From positions 2,604,001 to 2,668,000 of the forward strand of contig OZ255620.1 of assembly GCA_965276665.1 (NCBI GenBank): a stretch of DNA of 64,000 nt, read 5' to 3'. How positions within the stretch are numbered: the stretch's first letter is position 1; each line of letters starts with the position of its first letter. The notes beneath the pieces were generated by a model. It was not told the DNA's origin. It saw nothing but the letters and a program-made list of their open reading frames with translations, and ran no database searches. The position numbers and the translations under genes were made by a program. This DNA comes from CAWGJC01 sp965276665 (GTDB lineage Bacteria; Pseudomonadota; Alphaproteobacteria; Acetobacterales; Acetobacteraceae). Shown piece by piece: positions 25,053 to 33,813 of the stretch.

Positions 25053-25364
25053 ATGCTGGCGACAAACGGGGATCGTCCCCGACCGCGCCCGCAAAGTCAC
25101 ATCCGCCATGCGGCCCGGTCGCGCAGGCCAGGAACCCGGCGAGGCGGGTTTACTTCTCTTCCCGGCTTCCCCATCTGGGCCGGGACAGGAGGCCAGAACG
25201 GCACCGGAATGACACGTTGCACGGACGCTTGTTCCATGGTCTCTAGCTGTGCCCGCAGACGGTCCGTTTCGGCGGCGGAGCGCGGGCGGATGGTTCTCTC
25301 GCAGGTGGTTTTCTCGCAAATGGGGATGCGCGCAGCCGGATCGCGTCTGGACGCTTTCGCGTGA
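25053..25364 (+). CDS. possible leader ORF coupled to hpnI
   Basis: A 103-residue frame with a strong ribosome site (AGGGGAG 5 bases before ATG 25053), ending in a TGA that overlaps the GTG of hpnI (GTGA). The product is Arg/Ser rich without recognisable domain, and composition is similar to random GC-rich frames. It could be a leader peptide giving translational coupling to hpnI, which lacks its own ribosome site, or a spurious frame. Otherwise the 390-base gap between hpnH and hpnI holds a short direct repeat (TTCTCGCA near 25298 and 25311) and nothing else I can name. Confidence 0.3.
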   Translation: MLATNGDRPRPRPQSHIRHAARSRRPGTRRGGFTSLPGFPIWAGTGGQNGTGMTRCTDACSMVSSCARRRSVSAAERGRMVLSQVVFSQMGMRAAGSRLDAFA

Positions 25365-26521
25365 TCGGGCTCGGGGACATTCCGGCCATTGCCGCCGGAG
25401 GCCTCGCAACCATCGGCGCGGCGCAGGTGACGGCGGGGTGGTCGGTGGTGCGGCGATTCGGCCGCCACCCGGCCGCGGATCCGCGCGAGCCGGCCGGAAC
25501 GCTCCCCCCGATCACCATCCTCAAGCCGCTGCACGGCGACGAGCCGCTGCTCGAGGCGGCGCTCGCCTCGTTCTGCGCCCAGGATTATCCGCAATTCCAG
25601 ATCGTGTTCGGCCTGCAGGACCCGGGGGACGAGGCGCTGCCCGTGCTGCGCCGCCTGCGCGAGCGCTTCCCCGACCTGCCGATCGAGCTGGTGATCGATG
25701 CCCGCCAGCATGGCGTCAACCGCAAGGTCAGCAACCTGATCAACATGCTGCCGGCGGCGCGCCACGACCTGCTGGTGATCGCCGACAGCGACATGCACGC
25801 GGCGCCCGATTATCTGCGCCAGCTCGCCGCCGCGCTCGCCGAGCCGGGCACCGGCCTCGTCACCACGCTCTATGCGGGGCGGCCGGCCGCGCCCGGCCTC
25901 GCCGGGCAGCTCGGGAGCAGCCAGATCACCCACGGCTTTCTGCCCGGCGCGCTGCTCGCCCGCGCGCTCGGCCGGCAGGATTGCCTCGGCGCCACCATGG
26001 CGCTGCGGCGCGACACGCTCGCCGCGGTGGGCGGCTTCCATGCGATCGTGCATCACCTCGCCGACGATGCCGAGCTCGGCCGGCTGGTCCGCGCCCAGGG
26101 CATGCGGGTCGGCCTCGCGGCCACCGTGCTGGAGACCACCGTGCCGGAAGAGCGGCTGGTGCCGCTGGTGGAGCACGAGCTCCGCTGGGGCCGCACCATC
26201 GTCGCCCTGGTGCCGGTGGGCTACGCCGCGCTGCTGCTCGCCTACCCGCTCTTCTGGGCGGCCCTCGCGCTGGCCGCCTCGGGGGGCGCCGCCTGGGCGT
26301 GGGTCCTGTTCGCGCTCGTCTGGCTGTTCCGCGGCGCCACCGTGCGCGGCATCGACCAGGCGCTCGGGCTCGACCCGATCACGCCGTTCTGGCTTCTCCC
26401 GCTGCGCGACATCCTGTCGGTCAGCGTGGTTTTCGCGAGCTACACCGGGGACCAGGTGCGCTGGCGCGGGCAGGTGCTGAGCGCCGCCCGCCCCAGCCTC
26501 GCCGCGCCCGGAAAGGGATGA
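25361..26521 (+). CDS. hpnI: hopanoid glycosyltransferase HpnI
   Basis: A 386-residue family 2 glycosyltransferase with N- and C-terminal membrane segments (residues 1-24; about 285-330). HpnI adds N-acetylglucosamine to bacteriohopanetetrol, the first step to the cyclitol-ether head group. Motifs: TILKPLHGDEPLLEAAL, IADSDMHAAPDYL (DSD metal motif), HHLADDAELG, and the Q/RxxRW-like ELRWGRT. Resembles ceramide glucosyltransferase-like enzymes. GTG 25361 starts the conserved N-terminus. hpnJ follows 7 bases after the stop. Confidence 0.93.
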   Translation: MIGLGDIPAIAAGGLATIGAAQVTAGWSVVRRFGRHPAADPREPAGTLPPITILKPLHGDEPLLEAALASFCAQDYPQFQIVFGLQDPGDEALPVLRRLRERFPDLPIELVIDARQHGVNRKVSNLINMLPAARHDLLVIADSDMHAAPDYLRQLAAALAEPGTGLVTTLYAGRPAAPGLAGQLGSSQITHGFLPGALLARALGRQDCLGATMALRRDTLAAVGGFHAIVHHLADDAELGRLVRAQGMRVGLAATVLETTVPEERLVPLVEHELRWGRTIVALVPVGYAALLLAYPLFWAALALAASGGAAWAWVLFALVWLFRGATVRGIDQALGLDPITPFWLLPLRDILSVSVVFASYTGDQVRWRGQVLSAARPSLAAPGKG

Positions 26522-26528
26522 GCACAGC

Positions 26529-27971
26529 ATGACCGGCACCATGATGAAGACCCTGTTCCTCCAGCCGCCCTCCGTCGACGGGTTCGACGGCGGCGCCGGC
26601 TCCCGCTACCAGGCGAAGCGGGAAATCCGCTCCTTCTGGTACCCGACCTGGCTCGCCCAGCCGGCCGCCCTGGTACCCGGCAGCAAGCTGATCGACGCGC
26701 CGCCCGCCCGCCTCGGCCTCGACCCGGTGATCGCGGCGGCGCGCGAGCACGAGCTCTGCGTCATCCACACCTCCACCCCCTCCTTCGCCTCCGACGTGAA
26801 GGTGGCGCGCGCGCTGAAGGACGCGAACCCCGCGCTGCGCATCGGCTTCGTCGGCGCCAAGGTCGCGGTGCAGCCGGAAGAGAGCCTGCGCGACGGCGAC
26901 CCGATCGACTTCGTCGCCCGCAACGAGTTCGACTTCACCATCAAGGAGGTCGCCGAAGGGCGCGACCTCTCCGCGGTCGACGGCATCTCCTATCGCGGAC
27001 GCGACGGCGCGATCATCCACAACCAGGACCGCGCGATCATCGAGGACATGGACCAGCTGCCCTTCGTGACGGAGGTGTACAAGCGCGACCTCCGCATCGA
27101 GGACTACTTCATCGGCTACCTGCAGCACCCCTACGTCTCGCTCTACACCGGGCGCGGCTGCAAATCCCGCTGCACCTTCTGCCTGTGGCCGCAAACCGTC
27201 GGCGGCCACCGCTACCGCGTGCGCAGCCCGGGCCACGTCGCCGAGGAAATCCGCCTCGCGCGCGCCTACTTCCCGCAGGTCCGGGAGTTCTTCTTCGACG
27301 ACGACACCTTCACCGACAACCTGCCGCGCGCCGAAGCCATCGCGCGCGAGCTCGGCAAGCTCGGCGTCACCTGGTCATGCAACGCCAAGGCCAACGTGCC
27401 GCGCGAGACGCTGAAAGTGCTGCGCGACAACGGGCTGCGCCTGCTGCTCGTCGGCTACGAAAGCGGCAACCAGCAGATCCTGCACAACATCAAGAAAGGC
27501 ATGCGGATCGAGGTCGCGAAGAAATTCACCAAGGACTGCCACGAGCTCGGCATCAAGATCCACGGCACCTTCATCCTCGGCCTGCCCGGCGAGACCAAGG
27601 AAACCATCGAGGAAACCATTCGCTTCGCGACGGACATCAACCCGCACACCCTGCAGGTCTCCCTCGCCGCGCCCTACCCCGGCACCTTCCTCTACCGCCA
27701 GGCGGTGGAGAACGGCTGGCTCGACACCTCGCACGCCGAGCTCATCGACGACCACGGCATCCAGATCGCCCCGCTGCACTACCCGCATCTGTCGCACACC
27801 GAGATCTTCGACAGCGTGGAAACCTTCTATCGGCGCTTCTACTTCCGCGCCCCGAAGATCGCCTCGATCGTCGGCGAGATGGTGACGAGCCCGCAGATGA
27901 TGAAACGCCGCCTGCGCGAGGGGGTGGAGTTCTTCCAGTTCCTCCGCGAACGGCATAAGGCGGCGGCTTGA
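26529..27971 (+). CDS. hpnJ: hopanoid radical SAM protein HpnJ
   Basis: A 480-residue cobalamin-binding-domain radical SAM protein. HpnJ converts the glucosamine head group to the cyclitol ether. The N-terminal B12-like domain contains HTSTPSFASDVKVA, and the cluster motif is Cys211-x3-Cys215-x2-Cys218 (GRGCKSRCTFC). GLPGETKETIEETIRFA is the typical downstream helix. ATG 26529 is used; Met codons at 26541/26544 are alternatives. A family C repeat starts just beyond its TGA. Confidence 0.95.
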   Translation: MTGTMMKTLFLQPPSVDGFDGGAGSRYQAKREIRSFWYPTWLAQPAALVPGSKLIDAPPARLGLDPVIAAAREHELCVIHTSTPSFASDVKVARALKDANPALRIGFVGAKVAVQPEESLRDGDPIDFVARNEFDFTIKEVAEGRDLSAVDGISYRGRDGAIIHNQDRAIIEDMDQLPFVTEVYKRDLRIEDYFIGYLQHPYVSLYTGRGCKSRCTFCLWPQTVGGHRYRVRSPGHVAEEIRLARAYFPQVREFFFDDDTFTDNLPRAEAIARELGKLGVTWSCNAKANVPRETLKVLRDNGLRLLLVGYESGNQQILHNIKKGMRIEVAKKFTKDCHELGIKIHGTFILGLPGETKETIEETIRFATDINPHTLQVSLAAPYPGTFLYRQAVENGWLDTSHAELIDDHGIQIAPLHYPHLSHTEIFDSVETFYRRFYFRAPKIASIVGEMVTSPQMMKRRLREGVEFFQFLRERHKAAA

Positions 27972-27973
27972 TG

Positions 27974-28190
27974 CGGGAAGGCCAGGGGCTCTGCCCCTGA
28001 ACCCCGCTGGGGGCGACGGCCCCCAGACCCCGATTCCGGCGCTTCGCGCGCAGCGCAATCAAGCATCCCGAGCCCCCCAAACGCTTCCGCGTGCCCGCGA
28101 TCTTCCCGCCCCCGCGCGAAGCGCCGAACGGGGGTCCGGGGCCTCCAGGCCCCGGCGGGGTCCAGGGGCGGCGCCCCTGGCCTTCAGGAC
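27974..28190. repeat. family C palindromic repeat between hpnJ and hpnK
   Basis: About 215 bp whose ends are inverted copies of GAAGGCCAGGGGC[T/G][C/G]TGCCCCTG. The inside shows AACCCCGCTGGGGGCGACGG, GCGCTTCGCGCGCAGCGCAA and CCCGCGCGAAGCGCCGAACGGG. It fills the hpnJ-hpnK gap and runs up to the first codons of hpnK, so it may have displaced the original hpnK start region. Confidence 0.8.
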
Positions 28191-28199
28191 CCTGTTAAA

Positions 28200-29030
28200 A
28201 TCCCCCTGATCGTCACCGCCGATGATTTCGGCCTCTCCCATGCCGTGAACGAGGCGGTGGCGGCAGCGTATCGGGACGGCATTCTGACCTCCGCGAGCCT
28301 GATGGTGGCCGGGGATGCGGCGGCCGAGGCGGTGGCGATCGCGCGCGCGCTGCCCGGGCTGGCGGTCGGCTTGCATCTGGTGGCGATCGAGGGGCCGGCG
28401 GTGCTGGCGCCTGCCGCGATTCCCGATCTGGTGGATGGGGCGGGCCGGTTCCCGTCGGACCAGCTCGGGCTCGGGCTGCGCTATGCGTTTTCGGGGCGGG
28501 CGAGGCGTCAGCTAAGGGCGGAAATCCGCGCGCAGTTCGCGGCGTTCGCGGCGACCGGGTTGGCGCTCGACCATGCGGATGCGCACAAGCACATGCATCT
28601 GCATCCCGTGGTGGGTGCGATGATGATCGAGGCCGGGCGGGAGTTCGGGCTGCGCGCGCTCAGGGTGCCGCATGAGCCGCCGGCGGTGCTGGCGCGCTGC
28701 GGTCATGCGCCGGGGTGGGGCGACCGGGCGCTGGCGCTGTTGTCGCGGGTGCTGCGCGGGCAGGCGCGGCGGGCGGGGCTGGTGGTGAACGACCAGGCGT
28801 TCGGCATCGCCTGGACCGGGCACATGACCGCGGATCGCGTGGACGCGCTGCTCGCGCATCTGCCGCCGGGGCTTTCCGAGATCTACAGCCACCCGGCGAC
28901 GGCGAAGCATCCTCTCATGCCGGATTACGAGCCGGAGGCGGAGCTGGCCGCTTTGCTCACGGCCGGCGGAGCGACGCCAGAAGCGCGGGCACGAACACGA
29001 GCGTCGTTAACAACGTACAGCCGAGGCTGA
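28200..29030 (+). CDS. hpnK: hopanoid-associated deacetylase HpnK
   Basis: About 276 residues of the YdjC/ChbG-like deacetylase family. HpnK removes acetyl from the N-acetylglucosaminyl hopanoid made by HpnI. The metal-binding N-terminus LIVTADDFG and the HADAHKHMHLHP segment are present, as is EIYSHPA near the end. No ATG, GTG or TTG lies in frame before TADDFG: the first GTG (28245) would remove the metal-binding Asp pair. ATC 28200 or CTG 28206, with AGGA 10-16 bases upstream, are the candidates. The last 74 bases overlap hpnN in convergent orientation. Confidence 0.85.
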   Translation: MPLIVTADDFGLSHAVNEAVAAAYRDGILTSASLMVAGDAAAEAVAIARALPGLAVGLHLVAIEGPAVLAPAAIPDLVDGAGRFPSDQLGLGLRYAFSGRARRQLRAEIRAQFAAFAATGLALDHADAHKHMHLHPVVGAMMIEAGREFGLRALRVPHEPPAVLARCGHAPGWGDRALALLSRVLRGQARRAGLVVNDQAFGIAWTGHMTADRVDALLAHLPPGLSEIYSHPATAKHPLMPDYEPEAELAALLTAGGATPEARARTRASLTTYSRG

Positions 29031-31551
29031 GCAGCAGCAGCTTGCCCATGCTCGCCGTGCCGGGGTGGTAGGAGACGGCGAGCGAGCCGAAGGCGGTGCC
29101 GGTGGTGAGCGCCGAGAACAGCACCGCCCGCGCCGTCGCCGAGCCGAGCGGGTGGTCCTGCCCGGCGCGCCAGTTCATCACGAAATAGATGTTGAACGAG
29201 ACGCCGACGCCGAGCAGCAGCGGCAGCGCGATGATGTTGGCGTAGTTGAGCGCCATGCCGGAGGACGCGGCGATCACCACCGTGAGCAGGCCGGAGAGCA
29301 GCAGCGGCGCCAGCACGAGCGCCACGTCGAGGATCCGCCGCAGCGACACCAGCAGGATGATCGCGATCGCCACCAGCGCGCTGATCGCCGCCTGGCGGAA
29401 CGCGCCGACGATGGTCTGGCTGGTGGCGACGATCGTCACCGCCGAGCCGCCCGCCTCGGGCGCCACGCGCTGTACCTCGGCGACGAAGCGGCGGAGCCCG
29501 GCATTCCCGCTCGCCACCACCTTCGGCACCGCCTGGATGCGGGCGCGCCCGTCGGGCAGGCGCCAGTCCCGCGCGATCTCCGGCGGCACCTGCTCCGCGG
29601 TGACCGCGGTGGCGGTGAGCGAATCGCGCAGCCTCTGCAATTGCGTCGGCAGGAAGCGGGTGAGCGCCGTGTTGGCGGCGAGCAGCACCGAATCGGGCGC
29701 GGTCTCCAGCGCCTTGAGATCGGCGGCGAGCAGCGCCAGCGCGTCGTCCTTCGGCAGCTTGGCGAGAGCGGGCTCGATATTGCCGGCCGCAGTGCGGGCG
29801 GCGAGGCGGATATCGTCCGGACGGATCGACGCCTGGCTGCCGTGGGCGGCGAGCGTCGGGGTGAGGATGCCGGCGGCGTCCCCGATCAGCGCCAGCTTCT
29901 GCGGCTGGTCGGTTGGCACGAAGCTGTCGAGGCTCATCACCTGGGCGACGAGCGGCAGCGCCTGCAATTTCGCCGCCAGCGGCGCGACGTCGGCGAGCGT
30001 CGGCACCAGGATATCCGCGCCGTAGGGGGTGGTCAGCGGATTGTCCATCAGGTCGTGCAGCGTGCGCATCGCCTCGGTGTTCGGGTCCTTGGTGTGCAGC
30101 GGGTCGGCATCGAAGGAGAGCCGCGGCAGCAGCACCGCGCCGGCGATGCCGAGCAGGACGAAGAGGCCGAGCACCGGCCGCCTTCCGCGCACGAGCACCG
30201 GGTCGAGCGGCCGGAGCGCGCGCACGCCGACCTCGCCGGCGCCGCCCGCCGGGCGGAACAGCGCCAGGCCGGCTGGGAGAAAACTCATCGTGCAGAGAAA
30301 GGCGATCAGCATACCCGCGCCGGCGATGCCGCCGAGCTCCGCCACCCCGCTGAACCGGGTCGGCACGAAGGAGAGGAAGCCCGCCGCCGTCGCCGCTGCG
30401 GCGACCAGCACCTGCACCCCGGCGCGGCGCGCCGTCAGCACCAGCGCCATCCCGATCTCCGGCGCCTCGAGCCGCGCCTCGCGGAAGCGCACGCAGAACT
30501 GGATCGCGAAATCGACCGCGATGCCGACGAACAGGATGGCGAACGCGACCGAGATCAGGTTCAGCGTGCCGACCGTCACCGCCGCGAAGCCGATGGTCAG
30601 CATCAGCCCGAGCACGAGGGTCAGCAGGATCGGCACGATCACCCGCCAGCTCCGCACCGCGAGGAACAGCCAGACCGCGATCAGCACGGCGCTCGCCAGC
30701 GTGCCGACCAGCGCGCCGCGGGCGGCGGTCGCGAATTCCTCGTCGGCGAGCGGGACCGCGCCGGTGACCCGCACATGCGCGCGCCCGGCCGCCACGTCCG
30801 GCAAGGCGGCGGCCACCTTCCGCAGCGCCGCCGTCGCCGCCCCGCCCGGCTGCAGCGCCTGATAGTCGAGCCGCGGCTGCGCGAGCACGAAGCGGTACGG
30901 CCCCGCCTGGTCGGCGAGCGAGCCGCCGAGCAGCCGCTCCCAGGAGAGCGGCGCCGTCCGCCCGGCCAGCGCCGCCGCGAGCGTCTGGTGGAACTGCCGG
31001 AGCGCCGGCTCGAACCCGCCCGCATCCGCCTGCCCCTGCGCCACCCCCATGCCGACCAGCGACAGCGCCGAGAACAGGCCCCGCGCGCTCGGATCGGCGA
31101 CCAGCTGGCCGATGAAGGGCTGCGCGTCGATGGTGCGGTCGAGCAGGTCGGAGAGCGGCTTGGCGTCGAGGAAGAGCAGCCCCTCCTTCTCGAGATAGGG
31201 GGAGGCGTCGGGCCGGCGCACGCTGCGGAAATGCCGCGTGTCGGCCGCCAGCGCCCGGGCGAGCGCGGCCGCCGTCTCATCCGCCTCCTCGGGCGTCGCG
31301 CCATCCACCACCGCGACCGTCAGATCGTGGAATTGCGGGAAGTCCCGGTTGAGCACCGCCTCGCGCTGCTTCCAGGGCAGGCGGTCGGAGAACAGGTCGT
31401 CGGTGTTGGTGTCGAAGCCGAGATGCGTCGCCGCGAACAGGCCGGACAGCACGATCAGCGCCAGGCCGAGCGTGAACACCAGCCCACGCCGCCGCACGGA
31501 CGCGGAAACCAGGCCGAGCAGCCAGGGCTGCACCGAGATGCGGGACGCCAT
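28957..31551 (-). CDS. hpnN: hopanoid transporter HpnN (RND/MMPL family)
   Basis: An 864-residue inner-membrane RND-type exporter that moves hopanoids to the outer membrane in Rhodopseudomonas. It has an N-terminal membrane helix (near 17-38), a large periplasmic loop beginning DTNTDDLFSDRLPW, a six-helix block (about 270-430) with FVGIAVDFAIQFCVRFREAR, a second loop, and a second block near the end with LLLGVGVSFNIYFVMNW. ATG 31551 is taken as start (MASRISVQPW); an upstream frame start at 31614 is less likely. Convergent with hpnK, and divergent from a family B element. Confidence 0.93.
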   Translation of the reverse strand: MASRISVQPWLLGLVSASVRRRGLVFTLGLALIVLSGLFAATHLGFDTNTDDLFSDRLPWKQREAVLNRDFPQFHDLTVAVVDGATPEEADETAAALARALAADTRHFRSVRRPDASPYLEKEGLLFLDAKPLSDLLDRTIDAQPFIGQLVADPSARGLFSALSLVGMGVAQGQADAGGFEPALRQFHQTLAAALAGRTAPLSWERLLGGSLADQAGPYRFVLAQPRLDYQALQPGGAATAALRKVAAALPDVAAGRAHVRVTGAVPLADEEFATAARGALVGTLASAVLIAVWLFLAVRSWRVIVPILLTLVLGLMLTIGFAAVTVGTLNLISVAFAILFVGIAVDFAIQFCVRFREARLEAPEIGMALVLTARRAGVQVLVAAAATAAGFLSFVPTRFSGVAELGGIAGAGMLIAFLCTMSFLPAGLALFRPAGGAGEVGVRALRPLDPVLVRGRRPVLGLFVLLGIAGAVLLPRLSFDADPLHTKDPNTEAMRTLHDLMDNPLTTPYGADILVPTLADVAPLAAKLQALPLVAQVMSLDSFVPTDQPQKLALIGDAAGILTPTLAAHGSQASIRPDDIRLAARTAAGNIEPALAKLPKDDALALLAADLKALETAPDSVLLAANTALTRFLPTQLQRLRDSLTATAVTAEQVPPEIARDWRLPDGRARIQAVPKVVASGNAGLRRFVAEVQRVAPEAGGSAVTIVATSQTIVGAFRQAAISALVAIAIILLVSLRRILDVALVLAPLLLSGLLTVVIAASSGMALNYANIIALPLLLGVGVSFNIYFVMNWRAGQDHPLGSATARAVLFSALTTGTAFGSLAVSYHPGTASMGKLLLLSLGCTLLTTLVFVPALLASLRRP

Positions 31552-31628
31552 ACGATCGATTTGTCCGGATTGCAGTTCGCGGCATGGAGAAGCGTATTTT
31601 GCCCCGCTCCGCAAGGCGGCATGGCGCT

Positions 31629-31757
31629 CAGAGCATGTTCACCTTCGGTGGAGCCGTCGCCGGCCCTCGCCCCCACCCGGCCCCCAACGAAAGTATACTG
31701 CCGCTGGGGGGCCGGGTGGGGACGAGGGCCGGCGCCGGCTTAACTGGAAATGTTCTG
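31629..31757. mobile_element. family B palindromic element, copy 2
   Basis: A palindrome of about 128 bp: AGAGCATGTTCACCTTCGG at the left, AACTGGAAATGTTCT at the right, centre AAGTATACTGCCG. The terminal TA dinucleotides have decayed (CA and TG). It lies between hpnN (start 31551) and the patB-like gene (stop 31782) and does not provide a stop codon here. Confidence 0.85.
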
Positions 31758-31781
31758 GCGCGCCGTCCGGCTTCACTCGGC

Positions 31782-33017
31782 TCAGCCGGCCGACGCGACA
31801 GGGTCGTTGGTGCGGATGGCGCGCAGCATGCGGGTGAGAATCTCGCCCAGAATGTCCGCCGAGGTGGCGAAGTTGAGTCGCAGATGCGTGGGCGAGCCCG
31901 GCTCGAACCCCTCGCCCGGGCTGGCGGCCACGCCGGCGCGCTCGAGGAAGAACTGCCCGGCCGGCATCGGCAGGCGGAGCGCGGAGAAATCGATCCAGGA
32001 GAGGTAGGTCGACTCCGGCGCATGGATCCGCGCCTCGGGCACCTCGCGGTGGAGCGTGTCGATCAGCTGATCGCGCCGCGCCGCGAGCCGGGCCAGCGTG
32101 CGGTCGAGCCAGTCCTGCCCCTCGTCCCAGGCCGCGATGGTGGCCTCGACGCCGAGGCTCGCCGGGCTGCCCAGCACGCGCCGCGGCAGGCGCGCATCGA
32201 ACCGCGCCTGCAGCCGCTCCGAGCCGAAATGCATCGCGCCGCAGCGCAGGCCCGGGATGTTGAACCCCTTGGTCGCCGAGGTGATGGTGATCGTGCGCGC
32301 CGCGATCTCCGGGCCGAGCGAGGCGAGCGGGATATGCGTCGCACCCGGATAGACCAGGTCGGCATGGATCTCGTCCGAGACCGCGATGAGGTCGTGCGCG
32401 ATGACGAGCCGGGCGAAGGCCTCGAGCTCGGGCCGGCCAAAGGCGCGGCCGGTCGGGTTCTGCGGATGGCAGAACAGCACCATGCGGGTGCGCCGGTCGA
32501 TCGAGCGCCGCATGGCGTCGAGATCCATCACGAAGCGCGTGCCGTCATCGACCAGGCGGTTCTCGACCAGCACGCGCCCGGTCTCCTCGATCGCGCGGCG
32601 GAAGGGCGGGTAGCACGGGGTTTGCAGCACGACGCCGTCGCCGGGCTCGCTGAAGGCCATCACGCTCGCGAAGCTCGCCTGCACCAGGTCGGTGCAGGCG
32701 AGCACGTCTTCCGCCGCGACGTCCCAGCCGTAGCGCGCCCGCATGCGCCGGGCGAAGGCGGCGCCGATCGCCATGTCCGCCGAGCCCTCGTCGCGCAGCG
32801 GGTAGCCGTATTCCTGGTCGCGAACCGCCCGCTCCATCGCCGCCTGGATCGCCGGCGCGACGGGGAAATCCATCTCCGCGACCCAGCAGGGCAGCACCGG
32901 GTCGGGGTAGCGGCCCCATTTCGAGTTCCGCCGCCGGCGGAGCTGCGCGACGGTGAACTCCTCCCCCGGCGTTTCGCTGCCCCGCGTTTCGCTGCCCCGC
33001 GCTTCGCTAACGGTCAT
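31782..33017 (-). CDS. PatB/MalY-type cystathionine beta-lyase (aminotransferase fold)
   Basis: A 411-residue fold-type I PLP enzyme. The Schiff-base lysine is Lys250 in TSATKGFNIPGLR, Asp215 in VSDEIHADLVY binds the pyridine nitrogen, and Asn187 is in CHPQNPTGRAF. WVAEMDFP near residue 46 is the hallmark of PatB/MalY C-S lyases, which split cystathionine or related thioethers. The start at 33017 has AAGGAGCG 5 bases upstream. Residues 6-18 (ARGSETRGSETPG) come from a short repeat. It is divergent from the nitroreductase gene. Confidence 0.88.
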   Translation of the reverse strand: MTVSEARGSETRGSETPGEEFTVAQLRRRRNSKWGRYPDPVLPCWVAEMDFPVAPAIQAAMERAVRDQEYGYPLRDEGSADMAIGAAFARRMRARYGWDVAAEDVLACTDLVQASFASVMAFSEPGDGVVLQTPCYPPFRRAIEETGRVLVENRLVDDGTRFVMDLDAMRRSIDRRTRMVLFCHPQNPTGRAFGRPELEAFARLVIAHDLIAVSDEIHADLVYPGATHIPLASLGPEIAARTITITSATKGFNIPGLRCGAMHFGSERLQARFDARLPRRVLGSPASLGVEATIAAWDEGQDWLDRTLARLAARRDQLIDTLHREVPEARIHAPESTYLSWIDFSALRLPMPAGQFFLERAGVAASPGEGFEPGSPTHLRLNFATSADILGEILTRMLRAIRTNDPVASAG

Positions 33018-33213
33018 GGACGCTCCTTCGCTGCCGCTTCGTGGCCGGAAGCGGCCGGGCCTCGCCGGCCGGCCGCAACCGGTTTTCTCGCCCGGATGCC
33101 GCGCTGGCACAATGCCGGGCGCGGCTTTCGTGACGGGCGCGGCCGAGGCTTGCGGTCGCGGCGTTCAATGCCGATGGTCTAGGCCTCGTTTTGCAGTGCA
33201 GGATGACGCCCTT

Positions 33214-33813
33214 ATGACGACCGCCAATTCACGCCAATCCCAGTATCCGATCGATCCGCTCTTTCTCGAGCGCTGGTCCCCCCGCGCCTTCACCGGCGCG
33301 CCGATCCCGCAAGCCGAGCTGATGACGATGATCGAGGCCGGCCACTGGGCCGCCTCGTCCTACAACTCGCAACCCTGGCGCTTCCTCTATGCACGGCGCG
33401 ACACGCCGCATTGGGACAAGTTCCTCGGCCTGCTCATCCCGTTCAACCAGTCCTGGGCGAAGAACGCCTCCGCCCTGATCGTGATGGTGTCGAACTCGAT
33501 GATGCTGCCGCCGGGCCAGGAGAAGGCGGTGCCGAGCCACAGCCATTCCTTCGACACCGGCGCCGCCTGGGCGCAGATGTCCTTGCAGGGGATGAAGCTC
33601 GGCTGGCACACGCACGGCATGGTCGGGTTCGACATGCAGCGCGCCTTTGCCGAGCTGAACCTGCCGGAGGGCTACCGGGTGGAGGCCGCGATCGCGGTCG
33701 GCAAGCTCGGCGACAAATCCATCCTCCCGGACGCGATCCAGGCCCGCGAGGCGCCGAGCCCGCGCAAGCCGGTGAGCGAGGTCGCGCTCGAGGGCGGCTT
33801 CCCCGCCGCCTGA
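33214..33813 (+). CDS. nitroreductase family protein
   Basis: A 199-residue FMN-dependent nitroreductase-like protein. RWSPRAFTGAPIP at residues 20-32 and EAGHWAASSYNSQPWRFLYARR at 42-63 contain the FMN phosphate contacts; AWAQMSLQGMKLGWHTHGMVGFD and AIAVGKLGD complete the fold. It should reduce nitro or quinone-like compounds with NAD(P)H. ATG 33214 is used; a GTG 18 bases upstream is also in frame. A TTGCAGTGCA motif lies just upstream at 33191-33200, matching the operator-like core at 21084-21093. Confidence 0.85.
   Translation: MTTANSRQSQYPIDPLFLERWSPRAFTGAPIPQAELMTMIEAGHWAASSYNSQPWRFLYARRDTPHWDKFLGLLIPFNQSWAKNASALIVMVSNSMMLPPGQEKAVPSHSHSFDTGAAWAQMSLQGMKLGWHTHGMVGFDMQRAFAELNLPEGYRVEAAIAVGKLGDKSILPDAIQAREAPSPRKPVSEVALEGGFPAA

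Noticed and set aside
29065..31743. An 892-codon plus-strand frame
   Set aside because: It is antisense to hpnN, with very high Arg, His and Gln content and no domain. The hpnN frame has clear membrane helices.
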